Shown here: piece after piece, positions 7,346 to 17,227 of the stretch | How positions within the stretch are numbered: position 1 is the first letter of the stretch | Layout of the letters: every line of letters starts with the position of its first letter | Source: Vreelandella stevensii S18214 | GTDB lineage: Bacteria > Pseudomonadota > Gammaproteobacteria > Pseudomonadales > Halomonadaceae | Assembly (NCBI RefSeq): GCF_000275725.1 | Contig: NZ_AJTS01000049.1 | Coordinates: forward strand, 1-64,000 | Direction: 5' to 3' | DNA length: 64,000 nt | Made by a program: the position numbers and the translations under genes | The notes under the pieces: generated by a model | Databases searched by the model: none | What the model was told of the DNA's origin: nothing | What the model saw: only the letters and a program-made list of their open reading frames with translations

Positions 7346-9556
7346 TCAGCTCTTCGTGGCGTAAGCGTAGAGCAGTGTTTCCTGGGCGCTGATGGCATCG
7401 CCGTGGCCCGGGTCCTGAAGCTGGTAGCTGCCATCGCTCTGCAGTAGCCAGCTCTGGCAGTTATCGACCAGGTAGGTCTCCAGGTCCTTGCGCACCCGGG
7501 TGGCGAGTTTCTTGTCCAGCAGCGGGAAGCAGGTTTCCACGCGGTGGAACATGTTGCGCGACATGAAGTCGGCGCTGGAGCACCAGATTTCCGGTTTGCC
7601 GTCGTTGTGGAAGTGAAAGACTCGGGTATGTTCCAGAAAGCGGCCAATGATCGAGCGCACGCGAATGTTGTCCGATACGCCCGGCACGCCGGGTTTCAGG
7701 CAGCACATGCCGCGAATGATCAGGTCGCACTCCACGCCCGCCTGAGAGGCTCGGTAAAGCGCCTTGATCAGCTTGGGTTCGGTCAGCGAGTTGCACTTGA
7801 TGATGATATGGCCACGTTTGCCCTTGCGGGCGACCTGGGCTTCCCGGTCGATCATTTCCACCAGCCGCTCGTGCAGCGTGAACGGCGCGTGCAGCAGCGT
7901 ATCGATCTTGCGCGCGCGGCCCATACCCGAGAGCTGCTGGAAGACCTTGTGCACGTCGGCACACAGCGCCTTGTTGGCAGTCAGCAGGCTGTAGTCGGTA
8001 TACAGCTTGGCGGTCCTGGCGTGGTAGTTGCCCGTGCCCAGGTGCGCATAGTGACGCAGCTCGCCGCGCTCGCGGCGGACGATGTGCAGCATCTTGGCGT
8101 GGGTCTTGTAGGCCATGATGCCGTAGATGACGATGGCCCCGGCTTCCTGCAGGCGCGAGGCAAGCTGCAGGTTGTCCGCTTCGTCGAAGCGTGCCCGTAG
8201 CTCGATGACCACGGTGACCTCCTTGCCCTGGCTGGCGGCATCCACCAGCGCGCTGACGATGGAGGAGTCGGCCCCGGTACGGTAGAGCGTCTGCTTGATG
8301 GCCAGCACGTCCGGATCGCGTGCGGCTTCACGCAGCAGATCTTCGATGGGGGAGAAGGCCTGAAAGGGGTGGTGCAGCAGAATGTCGTTTTTGGCAATGG
8401 CGCTGAACAGGCTGCCGCCCTTCAAGCCCTTGGGCACGCTAGGGGTAAACGGGCGATAGAGCAGCTCGGGGCGGTCCACGTCGCCCAGCACGGCCATCAT
8501 GCGGGTCAGGTTCACTGGCCCCTGTACGCGGTACAGGTCGTCGTTGTCCAGCTCGAACTGGCGCAGCAGGAAGTTGATGAGCTCATCCGGGCAGTTATCG
8601 GCGACCTCCAGGCGTACGCCGCTGCCATAGCGCCGTGCCAGCAGCTCGCCGCGTAACGCCGATGCCAGGTCGGAGACCTCTTCCGGGTCGACGGTCATGT
8701 CCGCATTGCGGGTCAGGCGGAACTGGTAGCAGCCGCGCACGCGCATGCCGGGGAACAGCTCTTCGGCATGGGCATGAATGAGCGAAGACAAAAAGACATA
8801 CTCGGTGTAGCCCTCTGCACACAGCTCCCTGGGCAAGGCCATCAGCCGTGGCAGCGAGCGTGGGGCGGGTAGAATCGCCATGCCGCCAGCACGGCCAAAG
8901 GCGTCTTTACCGTCGAGCTCGACGATGAAGTTGAGGCTTTTATTGACCAGCCGAGGGAACGGATGAGAGGGGTCCAGGCCGATGGGGCTGATGACCGGCA
9001 TGATCTCGTTATCGAAAAATTCCCGCGCCCAGGCCTTCTGCGCCTCGGTCCATTGATCGCGGCGGCGAAAACGTAGCCCCTGGGCTTCCAGGGCAGGCAG
9101 CAGGGTGTCATTGAGGATCGCGTATTGGCGGGCGATTTGCTGGTGGGCAATGGTGGAAATCTCCCCCAGCACGGCCTTGGGTAAACGACCATCGGCGGCG
9201 GTGGTGTCATCGCCCAGCGCCATTTGGTGCTTGAGCCCCGCGACCCTGATTTCGAAAAACTCGTCCATGTTGGACGAGAAGATCAGCAGGAACATGAGAC
9301 GGTTCAGCAGCGGATGCGCATCGTCCAGCGCCTGCTCCAGCACGCGAATATTGAACTGCAGGTGCGAAAGCTCGCGGTTGAAGTAGAGCTGTGGGTCATC
9401 CAGGTCGGCTTCCGAAAGCACTTCACGGGCCTGTACTCCCGTCGGTGTACGGTTGACCCGTAAAGGCAGTGCCTCGGTACTGTCGCTCACGAAAGTCTCG
9501 TTACCGGGCACGGCACTGCTGACATCGGTGGTGGAATCGGCTGAGTTGTCTTCCAT
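7346..9556 (-). CDS. ppk1: Polyphosphate kinase 1
   Basis: A 736-residue PPK1, which reversibly builds polyphosphate from the terminal phosphate of ATP. The four-domain family layout is complete: an N-terminal helical domain (FNRELSHLQFNIRVLEQA), a head domain, and two phospholipase-D-like catalytic domains. The autophosphorylated histidine lies in the conserved HLGTGNYHARTAKLYTD motif, and the C-terminal catalytic motifs VRSIIGRFLEHTRVFHF and SADFMSRN are present. About 45 extra, Ser/Thr-rich residues precede the core. The ATG at 9556 has a weak AGGGGG upstream. It stands alone between hemB and metE. Confidence 0.95.
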   Translation of the reverse strand: MEDNSADSTTDVSSAVPGNETFVSDSTEALPLRVNRTPTGVQAREVLSEADLDDPQLYFNRELSHLQFNIRVLEQALDDAHPLLNRLMFLLIFSSNMDEFFEIRVAGLKHQMALGDDTTAADGRLPKAVLGEISTIAHQQIARQYAILNDTLLPALEAQGLRFRRRDQWTEAQKAWAREFFDNEIMPVISPIGLDPSHPFPRLVNKSLNFIVELDGKDAFGRAGGMAILPAPRSLPRLMALPRELCAEGYTEYVFLSSLIHAHAEELFPGMRVRGCYQFRLTRNADMTVDPEEVSDLASALRGELLARRYGSGVRLEVADNCPDELINFLLRQFELDNDDLYRVQGPVNLTRMMAVLGDVDRPELLYRPFTPSVPKGLKGGSLFSAIAKNDILLHHPFQAFSPIEDLLREAARDPDVLAIKQTLYRTGADSSIVSALVDAASQGKEVTVVIELRARFDEADNLQLASRLQEAGAIVIYGIMAYKTHAKMLHIVRRERGELRHYAHLGTGNYHARTAKLYTDYSLLTANKALCADVHKVFQQLSGMGRARKIDTLLHAPFTLHERLVEMIDREAQVARKGKRGHIIIKCNSLTEPKLIKALYRASQAGVECDLIIRGMCCLKPGVPGVSDNIRVRSIIGRFLEHTRVFHFHNDGKPEIWCSSADFMSRNMFHRVETCFPLLDKKLATRVRKDLETYLVDNCQSWLLQSDGSYQLQDPGHGDAISAQETLLYAYATKS

Positions 9557-9599
9557 GCTGGCCCCCTGCGGTAATGGCGCTTGCCTGTGCTGCTTGTTA

Positions 9600-9616
9600 T
9601 AACGCGAATTGCGTTA
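9600..9616. promoter_or_regulatory. Palindrome upstream of ppk1
   Basis: TAACGC (9600-9605) and GCGTTA (9611-9616) form a perfect inverted repeat around GAATT, 44 bases before the ppk1 start. It may be an operator for ppk1. The binding protein is unknown. Confidence 0.35.
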
Positions 9617-9631
9617 AGTATGCAGGGGCAA

Positions 9632-9662
9632 GATGACAAACAGGTGTCACCGATTTGTCATC
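9632..9662. terminator. Nested hairpin downstream of hemB, upstream of ppk1
   Basis: GATGACAAA (9632-9640) pairs with TTTGTCATC (9654-9662). Inside lies a second near-perfect palindrome, GGTGTCACC (9643-9651). It begins 10 bases past the hemB stop, where a terminator would be expected, but no T-run follows. Because it also lies in the ppk1 leader and contains TGTCAT-type half sites, it could be an operator instead. Confidence 0.4.
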
Positions 9663-9671
9663 CTGTTGGCA

Positions 9672-10769
<1,098 letters not shown>

Positions 10770-10865
10770 TCATGCCATGCAGCGAAAGCCGCCTTGTGGC
10801 CGCAGGGCAGACTGACTAAAGTGAGTCACTCAGCCATTCGCATGGCTTCGACAAGGAGTAGAGGT

Positions 10866-11525
10866 ATGACCAAGCAGGTAGCGGTGGTATTAGCCGGCTG
10901 TGGCGTGTTCGACGGTTCGGAAATCTACGAAACGACACTGACACTACTGCGTCTGGATCAGTTGGGCATCGGGTATCGCTGCTTTGCACCCGATGTAGAG
11001 CAGCACCATGTCATCAACCACCTGGATCAGACGCCGGTGGAGGGTGAGCGCCGCAATGTGCTGCAGGAATCGGCCCGTCTGGCGCGTGGCGAGATCAGTC
11101 CGATCACCGAGCTGGTGTCCGATGACTTCGATGCGGTGATCGTGCCCGGTGGCTTTGGCGTTGCCAAGAACCTGTGTGACTTTGCCATGCAAGGTGACGA
11201 GATGCAGGTGCTGGAAAGCGTCAAGGAGGCGCTGGCAGGATTCAAGGAAGACGCCAAGCCGATTGGCTTGATGTGCATTGCCCCGGTCATGGTGCCCCGG
11301 CTGTTGGGGGATGGCATCGCCGTCACGGTAGGCCATGATCCGGGCGTATCCGGGGCGATCAGTGCCATGGGCGGGTTGCACCGTAGCTGCGGCGTGGAAG
11401 AGATCGTCGTGGATCTCGAACATCGCGTGGTCACCACGCCTGCCTATATGCTGGCAACGCGCATCAGTGAAGCTGCCACGGGCATCTTCAAACTGGTGGA
11501 CCGTATCGATGAAATGATGGGCTAG
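10866..11525 (+). CDS. elbB: ElbB, DJ-1/PfpI-family glyoxalase-like protein
   Basis: A 219-residue protein of the class I glutamine-amidotransferase-like fold. The N-terminus VAVVLAGCGVFDGSEI and the nucleophile elbow GLMCIAPVM (probable reactive cysteine) match ElbB, linked in E. coli to isoprenoid synthesis and shown to have weak glyoxalase activity. The start at 10866 is supported by AAGGAG 7 bases upstream; a longer frame begins at 10794 without such support. A strong terminator follows at once, so the gene is probably monocistronic. Confidence 0.88.
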   Translation: MTKQVAVVLAGCGVFDGSEIYETTLTLLRLDQLGIGYRCFAPDVEQHHVINHLDQTPVEGERRNVLQESARLARGEISPITELVSDDFDAVIVPGGFGVAKNLCDFAMQGDEMQVLESVKEALAGFKEDAKPIGLMCIAPVMVPRLLGDGIAVTVGHDPGVSGAISAMGGLHRSCGVEEIVVDLEHRVVTTPAYMLATRISEAATGIFKLVDRIDEMMG

Positions 11526-11547
11526 GCTTGCAAGCCCGCCCGTAGGG

Positions 11548-11585
11548 AAAAAGCCTCTGTCATCGTGGGATGACAGAGGCTTTTT
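11548..11585. terminator. Bidirectional intrinsic terminator between elbB and tatC
   Basis: A 12-bp perfect stem (GCCTCTGTCATC / GATGACAGAGGC) with a GTGG loop, flanked by AAAAA and TTTTT. It serves both converging transcription units. Confidence 0.95.
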
Positions 11586-11618
11586 AATGGCCTTGAGCAT
11601 ACAGGAGCGCTAGTCGGT

Positions 11619-12386
11619 CTACTCTTCCTCGGTGGTTTTTGGCTTGCGCACCAGGCGGCCAAACAGCAGGCCCACTTCATACAGCAGGTACATGGGAACC
11701 GCCAGCAGACTTTGGGAAATCACGTCGGGTGGGGTGAGCAGCATACCGACGACAAAGCAGCCCAGTATGATATACGGGCGCTTTTTCGACAGGCTTTCCA
11801 CGGTCGTCGCGCCGGAGAGAATCAGCAGGAAGGTGGCGATGGGTATTTCAAAGGCCACGCCAAATGCAAAGAACAGCTTGAGCACGAAGTTCAGGTACTG
11901 ATTGATGTCGGTCATCACCGCGACATTTTCCGGCCCCGTCTGGGTAAAAAACTCGAACAGCAGCGGAAACACCACGTAATAGGCAAATGCAGCCCCGGCA
12001 TAAAACAGCGCCACGCTGGAAACGAGGATCGGAATGGCCAGCGCTTTCTCGTTATCGTAGAGCCCCGGTGCCACGAAGGCCCAGGCCTGGTGCAGTACGA
12101 AAGGAATGGCAATGAAGACCGCCACCACCAGCGTCAGCTTGAAAGGCGCCATGAAGGGCGAGGCGACCTCGGTGGCAATCATCTGAGAGCCTTCGGGCAA
12201 CAGCGCCATCAGCGGCTCGGCCACGAAGGTGTAGATATCGTTGGCAAAGGCGTAGAGCCCCAGGAAAATCACCAGAATCACCACGACCGCTTTCATCAAA
12301 CGCGAACGCAGTTCGATCAGATGCTCGATGAGGGGCGCCTGGCCCTGGTCGTTGTGCGGTGGCTGGGAGTTGCCAGACGTGCTCAT
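11619..12386 (-). CDS. tatC: Sec-independent translocase subunit TatC
   Basis: A 255-residue inner-membrane protein with six hydrophobic segments. It is the core receptor of the twin-arginine translocase, which exports folded proteins. The N-terminal HLIELRSRLMK segment, the FPLLFEFF region and the loop near SKKRPYIILG match TatC. It is the last gene of tatA-tatB-tatC, and its ATG overlaps the tatB stop by 4 bases (ATGA), implying translational coupling. The tail is highly charged (KPKTTEEE). Confidence 0.97.
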   Translation of the reverse strand: MSTSGNSQPPHNDQGQAPLIEHLIELRSRLMKAVVVILVIFLGLYAFANDIYTFVAEPLMALLPEGSQMIATEVASPFMAPFKLTLVVAVFIAIPFVLHQAWAFVAPGLYDNEKALAIPILVSSVALFYAGAAFAYYVVFPLLFEFFTQTGPENVAVMTDINQYLNFVLKLFFAFGVAFEIPIATFLLILSGATTVESLSKKRPYIILGCFVVGMLLTPPDVISQSLLAVPMYLLYEVGLLFGRLVRKPKTTEEE

Positions 12387-12799
12387 GAGTGGGGTCTATC
12401 CTTTTGATCGGCCGTGTCGGTGTCGCTCGGCAGGTCTTCACGTACGGTCTGCAAGGCGTCATCCAGTCGTGCGCTGGCCCTGGCGACCCGCTGCTCGGTG
12501 TCTGCCTGAGCGGAGGGCTGGGCAGACGAGGCTGAAGGGGCGTCTGCAATGCTCTCGACATCCTGTTTGGCTTTTTTCAGGCTGTCATTGAGCTTGCTCT
12601 GCTGCTCATTCAGCTTCTGCCGCAGCTCTTCGGCTTCCAGTTGGGCACTGATTTCACGCTGCATACCGGATACCGTACGCTTGATCTTGCCAATCCATAA
12701 ACCCGCCGTGCGTGCCGCCTTGGGCAAGCGTTCCGGGCCCAGCACCAGCAGTGCCACCACGCTGATGAGCATGAGTTCAAGAAAGCCGATATCCAGCAT
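12383..12799 (-). CDS. tatB: Sec-independent translocase subunit TatB
   Basis: A 138-residue protein with an N-terminal membrane helix (MLDIGFLELMLISVVALLVL), a conserved GPERLPKAART hinge and an amphipathic helix, then a long charged, flexible tail rich in Asp, Gln and Ala. TatB binds TatC and the twin-arginine signal. It sits 3 bases after tatA and overlaps tatC. Confidence 0.95.
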   Translation of the reverse strand: MLDIGFLELMLISVVALLVLGPERLPKAARTAGLWIGKIKRTVSGMQREISAQLEAEELRQKLNEQQSKLNDSLKKAKQDVESIADAPSASSAQPSAQADTEQRVARASARLDDALQTVREDLPSDTDTADQKDRPHS

Positions 12800-12802
12800 G
12801 GG

Positions 12803-13084
12803 TTATTTGCGCTCTTCGTTGCGGTCGCCAGAGTGAACGTCTGCTGCAGATTTCTGCTCAGCTTGAACGTCATAGGTGTTGCCGTTCTCTTCGTGGGCGA
12901 CCTTGGCTTGAGGCTGGTCAGAGGGCTTGTCGCCGTCCTTCTCTTCCTCGTGCATGGCTTTCTTGAAGCCCTTGACCGCGCCGCCCAGGTCGGTGCCCAC
13001 GTTACGCAGTTTCTTGGTGCCGAAAATCAGGATGATGATGCCCAGAACAATCAGCAGCTGCCAAATACTGATACCACCTAACAT
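12803..13084 (-). CDS. tatA: Sec-independent translocase subunit TatA
   Basis: A 93-residue protein with one N-terminal membrane helix ([20 protein letters not shown]), then [20 protein letters not shown], the conserved TatA hinge and amphipathic helix. TatA oligomers form the translocation path. The tail is strongly charged ([14 protein letters not shown]). First gene of the tat operon, 24 bases after hisE; GAGGAAACGC upstream of the ATG is a good ribosome site. Confidence 0.95.
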   Translation of the reverse strand: MLGGISIWQLLIVLGIIILIFGTKKLRNVGTDLGGAVKGFKKAMHEEEKDGDKPSDQPQAKVAHEENGNTYDVQAEQKSAADVHSGDRNEERK

Positions 13085-13108
13085 ATGCGTTTCCTCATGG
13101 ATGCAGGG

Positions 13109-13480
13109 TTAACGTTGTGATCGGGACGCTTTTTCGTCGTGACCAGAGATTCCAAACCGTCGCGCAAGCTCGTCCAGCACGGGCTGATGGTCCAGATCCA
13201 GATGCGACAGCATGACCAGGCTATGAAACCACAGGTCGGCCGTTTCGGCGATCAACGCTTGGCGGGCCTGCTCATCGCCATGCTCGGCATCCTTGGCGGC
13301 CAGCAGCGTTTCGGTGGCCTCTTCGCCCACTTTCTCGAGTATCTTGTTCAAACCCTTATGATGCAAGGAGGCAACATAAGATTCTTCTGGTTGGGCATGG
13401 CGACGCTGTTTCAAAACGTCGGCCAGAGCGTCCAGTACGGGAGCTTGGTTGGCATCTGTCATGGTGTTCTCGTTATTCAT
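13109..13480 (-). CDS. hisE: Phosphoribosyl-ATP pyrophosphatase HisE
   Basis: A protein of up to 123 residues that hydrolyses phosphoribosyl-ATP to phosphoribosyl-AMP, step 2 of histidine synthesis. The conserved helical motifs [20 protein letters not shown] and [16 protein letters not shown] carry the metal-binding Glu/Asp residues. The start may be 13480 or, seven codons on, 13462 ([10 protein letters not shown]); neither has a strong ribosome site. It lies between ubiB and tatA. The hisI gene, often found next to hisE in Pseudomonas-type clusters, is absent here. Confidence 0.93.
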   Translation of the reverse strand: MNNENTMTDANQAPVLDALADVLKQRRHAQPEESYVASLHHKGLNKILEKVGEEATETLLAAKDAEHGDEQARQALIAETADLWFHSLVMLSHLDLDHQPVLDELARRFGISGHDEKASRSQR

Positions 13481-13516
13481 CGCAATAGAGTGTCATCCGG
13501 CACGTGCTGGAAAGGC

Positions 13517-15139
13517 TCACTGCCAGATCAGCAGCAGCAACCCGGCCCCGGCAGCTGCCAGAATCGGCCAATCCTGGGTGGCGGCCCAACTGCTCAGCGG
13601 CTGCCAGGCAAGCGCGATGGCCACTAGTGCCAAACCGATGCGCAGCCGATGCTGGCGTTTGCCCTGTTGTTTCAACTGGTGGCGCATCTGGCTGAGCGCG
13701 GTGACCTGCTGATGCCGCTGGCGGTGTTCATGTTCCATGCGGCTGAGCGCCTGATGTGCCAGCACCGGCAGCTCTGGCAGCTGATGCGAAAGCTCCGGCG
13801 CCTGGCGCTTGAGCGATGCCCAGAGCCCGCCGATACCGGCGCGCTCTCTCATCCACTTTTCCAGGTAGGGCTTGGCGGTGCTCCACAGGTCCAGCTCCGG
13901 GTAGAGCTGACGCCCCAGCCCTTCGATGTTGAGCAGGGTTTTTTGCAGCAGCACCAGCTGCGGCTGAACCTCCATGTTGAAGCGTCGAGCCGTTTGAAAC
14001 AGCCCCAGCAGCACCTGCCCAAAAGAGATGTCCTTGAGGGGCTTTTCCAGAATCGGTTCGCACACGGTACGAATGGCCGCGGCAAACTCGTTGGCACGGG
14101 TGTTCTCGCCCACCCATCCCGACTCGATGTGCAGGGAGGCCACCTCGTAATAGTCCTGATGGAAAAAAGCCAGCAGGTTGCGCGCCAGGTAATCCTGGTC
14201 TTCCCGGGTGAGGCTGCCCACGATACCGCAGTCGATGGCGATGTACTGGGGGTCGTCCGGGTCGTCACAGTTGACGAAGATATTGCCGGGATGCATGTCC
14301 GCGTGGAAGAAGTTGTCCCGGAATACCTGGGTGAAGAACAGCTCCACGCCGCGCTCGGCGAGCTTTTTCAGATTGGTGCCGCGGGCCCGCAAGGTCTCCA
14401 GGTCGGCCACCGGTACGCCGTGAATGCGCTCCTGCACCATCACGTGTCGCCGCGTGTAGGGCCAGTAGATGGTGGGCACGAAGAGGAGCGGCGAGTCCTT
14501 GAAGTTACGCTTGAGCTGAGAGGTGTTGGCCGCCTCCTTGTAGAGGTCCAGCTCGTCGAACAGGGTGGCTTCATAGTCGCGAATGACTTCTACCGGGCGC
14601 AGGCGTCTGGCTTCTGGCACTTTGGCCAGCAGCTTCGCCACCTGGTACATCAGCCCCATGTCCTGGCGCATGATTCGGTCGATGCCGGGGCGAATGATCT
14701 TGACCACCACCTCTTCGCCACCGTGCAGGGTGGCGGCGTGCACCTGGGCAATGGAGGCCGAGGCGAGGGGCACGCGGTCGAAGGCCGCAAAGGCCTCCAC
14801 CAGGGTCATGCCCAGCTCTTTCTCCACCCGGGCCGCTGCCAGCTCGCCAGCAAAGGGCGGCACCTGATCCTGCAGACGTTTCAGCTCGTCGGCAATGTCT
14901 TCCGGCAGCAGGTCGCGGCGGGTCGAGAGCATTTGGCCGAATTTGATGAAGATCGGGCCCAGTGCCTCCAGCGCCAGCCGCAGGCGCTCGCCGCGACTGC
15001 GGCTGCCCACCGGCACCAGTTGGAGGGGCGAAAAGCGAGTCAGCAGCCGCAGCCAGAGCGGCATGCGCTCGGCAGGTACGAGCGTGTCCAAACGGTACCG
15101 CGTGACTACCCAGAGAATCTTGAACAGCCGCAGGCTCAT
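13517..15139 (-). CDS. ubiB: UbiB, atypical kinase/ATPase required for ubiquinone synthesis
   Basis: A 540-residue ABC1/ADCK family protein supporting ubiquinone synthesis at the inner membrane. The kinase-like fold shows an Ala-rich ATP loop ([15 protein letters not shown]), VVVKIIRPG (lysine), [10 protein letters not shown] and AIDCGIVG (metal site). Two C-terminal membrane segments (about 500-540) anchor it. The start at 15139 is chosen because ATGAGC overlaps the ubiJ stop, GGAG lies upstream, and the length matches E. coli UbiB (546). A longer upstream reading frame is an antisense-type artefact inside ubiJ. Confidence 0.96.
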   Translation of the reverse strand: MSLRLFKILWVVTRYRLDTLVPAERMPLWLRLLTRFSPLQLVPVGSRSRGERLRLALEALGPIFIKFGQMLSTRRDLLPEDIADELKRLQDQVPPFAGELAAARVEKELGMTLVEAFAAFDRVPLASASIAQVHAATLHGGEEVVVKIIRPGIDRIMRQDMGLMYQVAKLLAKVPEARRLRPVEVIRDYEATLFDELDLYKEAANTSQLKRNFKDSPLLFVPTIYWPYTRRHVMVQERIHGVPVADLETLRARGTNLKKLAERGVELFFTQVFRDNFFHADMHPGNIFVNCDDPDDPQYIAIDCGIVGSLTREDQDYLARNLLAFFHQDYYEVASLHIESGWVGENTRANEFAAAIRTVCEPILEKPLKDISFGQVLLGLFQTARRFNMEVQPQLVLLQKTLLNIEGLGRQLYPELDLWSTAKPYLEKWMRERAGIGGLWASLKRQAPELSHQLPELPVLAHQALSRMEHEHRQRHQQVTALSQMRHQLKQQGKRQHRLRIGLALVAIALAWQPLSSWAATQDWPILAAAGAGLLLLIWQ

Positions 15140-15798
15140 TCGCTCGGCTCCTCGGGCACGCTGGCCTTCGTCAGCTGGGTAAGGCGCCGATTCAAGCGCT
15201 GCAGTCTGGCATCCAGGCGGTCGGTGGCGATTTCCAGCTCGGTGAGGTGATCGCGCAGCACGTCGCGCTGCTGACGGCCCGGCAGCAGGCGTGCCTCTTC
15301 GAAGACATACTCTGACACATCCTGCAGTAGCTCGTCCTTGGCGCGCAGGCCCCAGCGCGCGGCTCGGCGCAACCCTTCGGCCAGCGAATGGGCGGGCATG
15401 TCGCCCAGCCAGTGCGCCAGCTCGCCTTCCCAATCGATCTCCAGGTCCAGCAGCAGCTCCCGGGTGGCCTCCAGCAAGTGCACCTGGCCTCGAATGGCCA
15501 GCTTGCCCTCGAACATCAGCCGCTCCACGGAGGCACCGCTGAGCCACTCCGAGAGGGTTTCCGGGGTCAGTTCGACCACCGCATCCACGTCGCTTTCATC
15601 GACGTCGTCGCCGTGCTGCAGGTCCAGTCCGGCATTGTGATAGCAAAGCAGCAGCGCCAGCTGTGGCTTTTCCAGACGCACCAGCAGGCGGCCGCCCGCC
15701 AGCGCGGCCAGCCGCCCAGGGGCAGCAGGGTCACGGGCAAGCAGTGCGTTCAGCGTGCGTTCACAACCGGCCAGCAGCAGGGTCGGGGTGACTAGCAT
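15136..15798 (-). CDS. ubiJ: UbiJ, accessory factor of the ubiquinone synthesis complex
   Basis: A 220-residue protein with an N-terminal SCP2 (sterol carrier) lipid-binding domain, and a C-terminal coiled coil (about 180-212, [19 protein letters not shown]). UbiJ with UbiK helps the soluble Ubi complex handle hydrophobic intermediates. It lies between ubiE and ubiB as in other gammaproteobacteria, 37 bases after ubiE, and overlaps ubiB by 4 bases. Confidence 0.9.
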   Translation of the reverse strand: MLVTPTLLLAGCERTLNALLARDPAAPGRLAALAGGRLLVRLEKPQLALLLCYHNAGLDLQHGDDVDESDVDAVVELTPETLSEWLSGASVERLMFEGKLAIRGQVHLLEATRELLLDLEIDWEGELAHWLGDMPAHSLAEGLRRAARWGLRAKDELLQDVSEYVFEEARLLPGRQQRDVLRDHLTELEIATDRLDARLQRLNRRLTQLTKASVPEEPSE

Positions 15799-15835
15799 GC
15801 GGGCCTCATCGTCCGGTGGGTCAGCGTGCGAGGCG

Positions 15836-16591
15836 TCATAGCTTGATGCCGCGGTGCAGGGCGACGATGCCGCCGGTCAGGTTGGTGTACTCCACTCGAT
15901 CGAGTCCGGCGGTTTCCATCATGCCCTTCAGGGTTTCCTGGTCGGGGTGCATGCGGATCGATTCGGCCAGATAGCGGTAGCTTTCGCCGTCGCCGGCGAC
16001 CAGTTCGCCCATTTTGGGCAACAGTCGGAACGAGTACTCATCGTAGGCCCTGGAGAGCAACGGGTTGTTGGGTTTGGAAAACTCCAGCACCAGCAGGCGG
16101 CCGCCGGGCTTGAGCACCCGTGCCATGGAGCGCAGCGCGGCGTCCTTGTCGGTCACGTTGCGCAGGCCAAAGGCGATGGTGATGCAGTCGAAACTGTTGT
16201 CCGGGAAGGGCAGACACTCGGCATTGGCCTGGACGTACTCGACGTTGCCACCGACGCCGTTGTCCATCAGCTTGTCGCGGCCGACCTTGAGCATGGAGGC
16301 GTTGATGTCGGCCAGGACGACCTTGCCGCGGGGGCCGACCAGACGCGAGAACTTGAGGGTCAGGTCCCCCGTGCCGCCAGCGATGTCCAGCACATGATGG
16401 CCGGGGCGAACGCCAGCACGCTCGATGGTGAGGCGCTTCCACACACGGTGGATGCCCATGGACATCAGGTCGTTCATGACGTCGTAGCGAGCGGCGACCG
16501 AGTGGAAGACATCGGCGACGCGTGAGGCTTTTTCGTCGACCGGGACTTCCTGGTAGCCAAAATGGGTGGTGCGTTTTTCCGTGGGGCTCAT
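15836..16591 (-). CDS. ubiE: UbiE, ubiquinone/menaquinone C-methyltransferase
   Basis: A 251-residue SAM-dependent methyltransferase that C-methylates the demethoxy-benzoquinol ring in ubiquinone synthesis. Motif I is [16 protein letters not shown]. The UbiE signatures [18 protein letters not shown] and [13 protein letters not shown] are clear. Length equals E. coli UbiE (251). It is the first ubi gene of the ubiE-ubiJ-ubiB group, transcribed leftward. Confidence 0.97.
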   Translation of the reverse strand: MSPTEKRTTHFGYQEVPVDEKASRVADVFHSVAARYDVMNDLMSMGIHRVWKRLTIERAGVRPGHHVLDIAGGTGDLTLKFSRLVGPRGKVVLADINASMLKVGRDKLMDNGVGGNVEYVQANAECLPFPDNSFDCITIAFGLRNVTDKDAALRSMARVLKPGGRLLVLEFSKPNNPLLSRAYDEYSFRLLPKMGELVAGDGESYRYLAESIRMHPDQETLKGMMETAGLDRVEYTNLTGGIVALHRGIKL

Positions 16592-16712
16592 GGGGCTTCA
16601 GCTCCCGAGTTCGAGGCGGTAGTAGTCGACCATAAGGTCATCGCAATCATTGATTGGCAACATTGTAGCCTTCTCGAGCCTGCTTTGTCTGCGCTTCACC
16701 TGGGGCGCGGCG

Positions 16713-17156
16713 TCACAGCTGCTTGAATTGAATGCCCGCAGGCTCGCGGGAGGCGCCTGCTGCTTCCAGCCGCTCGAGGTAGTTGTTCCAGTAGGCGTGT
16801 TGATGCGTCGCGAGGTCGTGCAGGTAGTTCCAGCTGTAGAGGCCGCTGTCGTGACCATCGTCGAAGTGCAGCTTGAGGGCGTAGTTACCCGCCTGGGTGA
16901 TGTTCTGCAGGCCGACGTCCTTCTTGCCCACTTGCAGGACCGCCGTGTCGCCACCGTGGCCACGCACTTCGGCAGAGGGGGAGTAGACGCGCAGCAGTTC
17001 CACGGGCAGCCGGTAGGTGTCGCCCGAGGCGTAGCCGAGTTCCAGCTCGCGGGCCTGCTTGTGGTAGTGCACTCGGGTGGGGACCGGGGCATCGGGGGTA
17101 GAGGGAGTGTGGGTAGACGTGTGGGTGTTGGAGGCGTTCATGGTCGGGGCACTCAT
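16713..17156 (-). CDS. DUF971 / gamma-butyrobetaine hydroxylase N-terminal-like protein
   Basis: A protein of up to 147 residues whose core (about 25-130) is a DUF971 domain: RVHYHKQARELELGY, YRLPVELLRVYSPSAEV, GLYSWNYLHDL. The same small domain forms the N-terminus of gamma-butyrobetaine hydroxylases and appears in some iron-sulfur-related proteins. The free-standing bacterial form next to hslU is conserved but of unknown role. The first 25 residues are Thr/Ser/Pro-rich and may start later (second Met at residue 6). It lies 71 bases after hslU and could be cotranscribed if the intervening hairpin is leaky. Confidence 0.8.
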   Translation of the reverse strand: MSAPTMNASNTHTSTHTPSTPDAPVPTRVHYHKQARELELGYASGDTYRLPVELLRVYSPSAEVRGHGGDTAVLQVGKKDVGLQNITQAGNYALKLHFDDGHDSGLYSWNYLHDLATHQHAYWNNYLERLEAAGASREPAGIQFKQL

Positions 17157-17184
17157 GGTTGGCGTTACGTCGCTCAGGCACGAG

Positions 17185-17213
17185 CGACACCTGGCCAGGG
17201 TAGCCAGGTGTCG
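17185..17213 (-). terminator. Hairpin downstream of hslU
   Basis: CGACACCTGGC (17185-17195) pairs perfectly with GCCAGGTGTCG (17203-17213). It lies 15 bases past the hslU stop on the minus strand. There is no T-run, so it may stabilise the mRNA end rather than terminate. Confidence 0.45.
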
Positions 17214-17227
17214 GGGTGCGACAGAGG

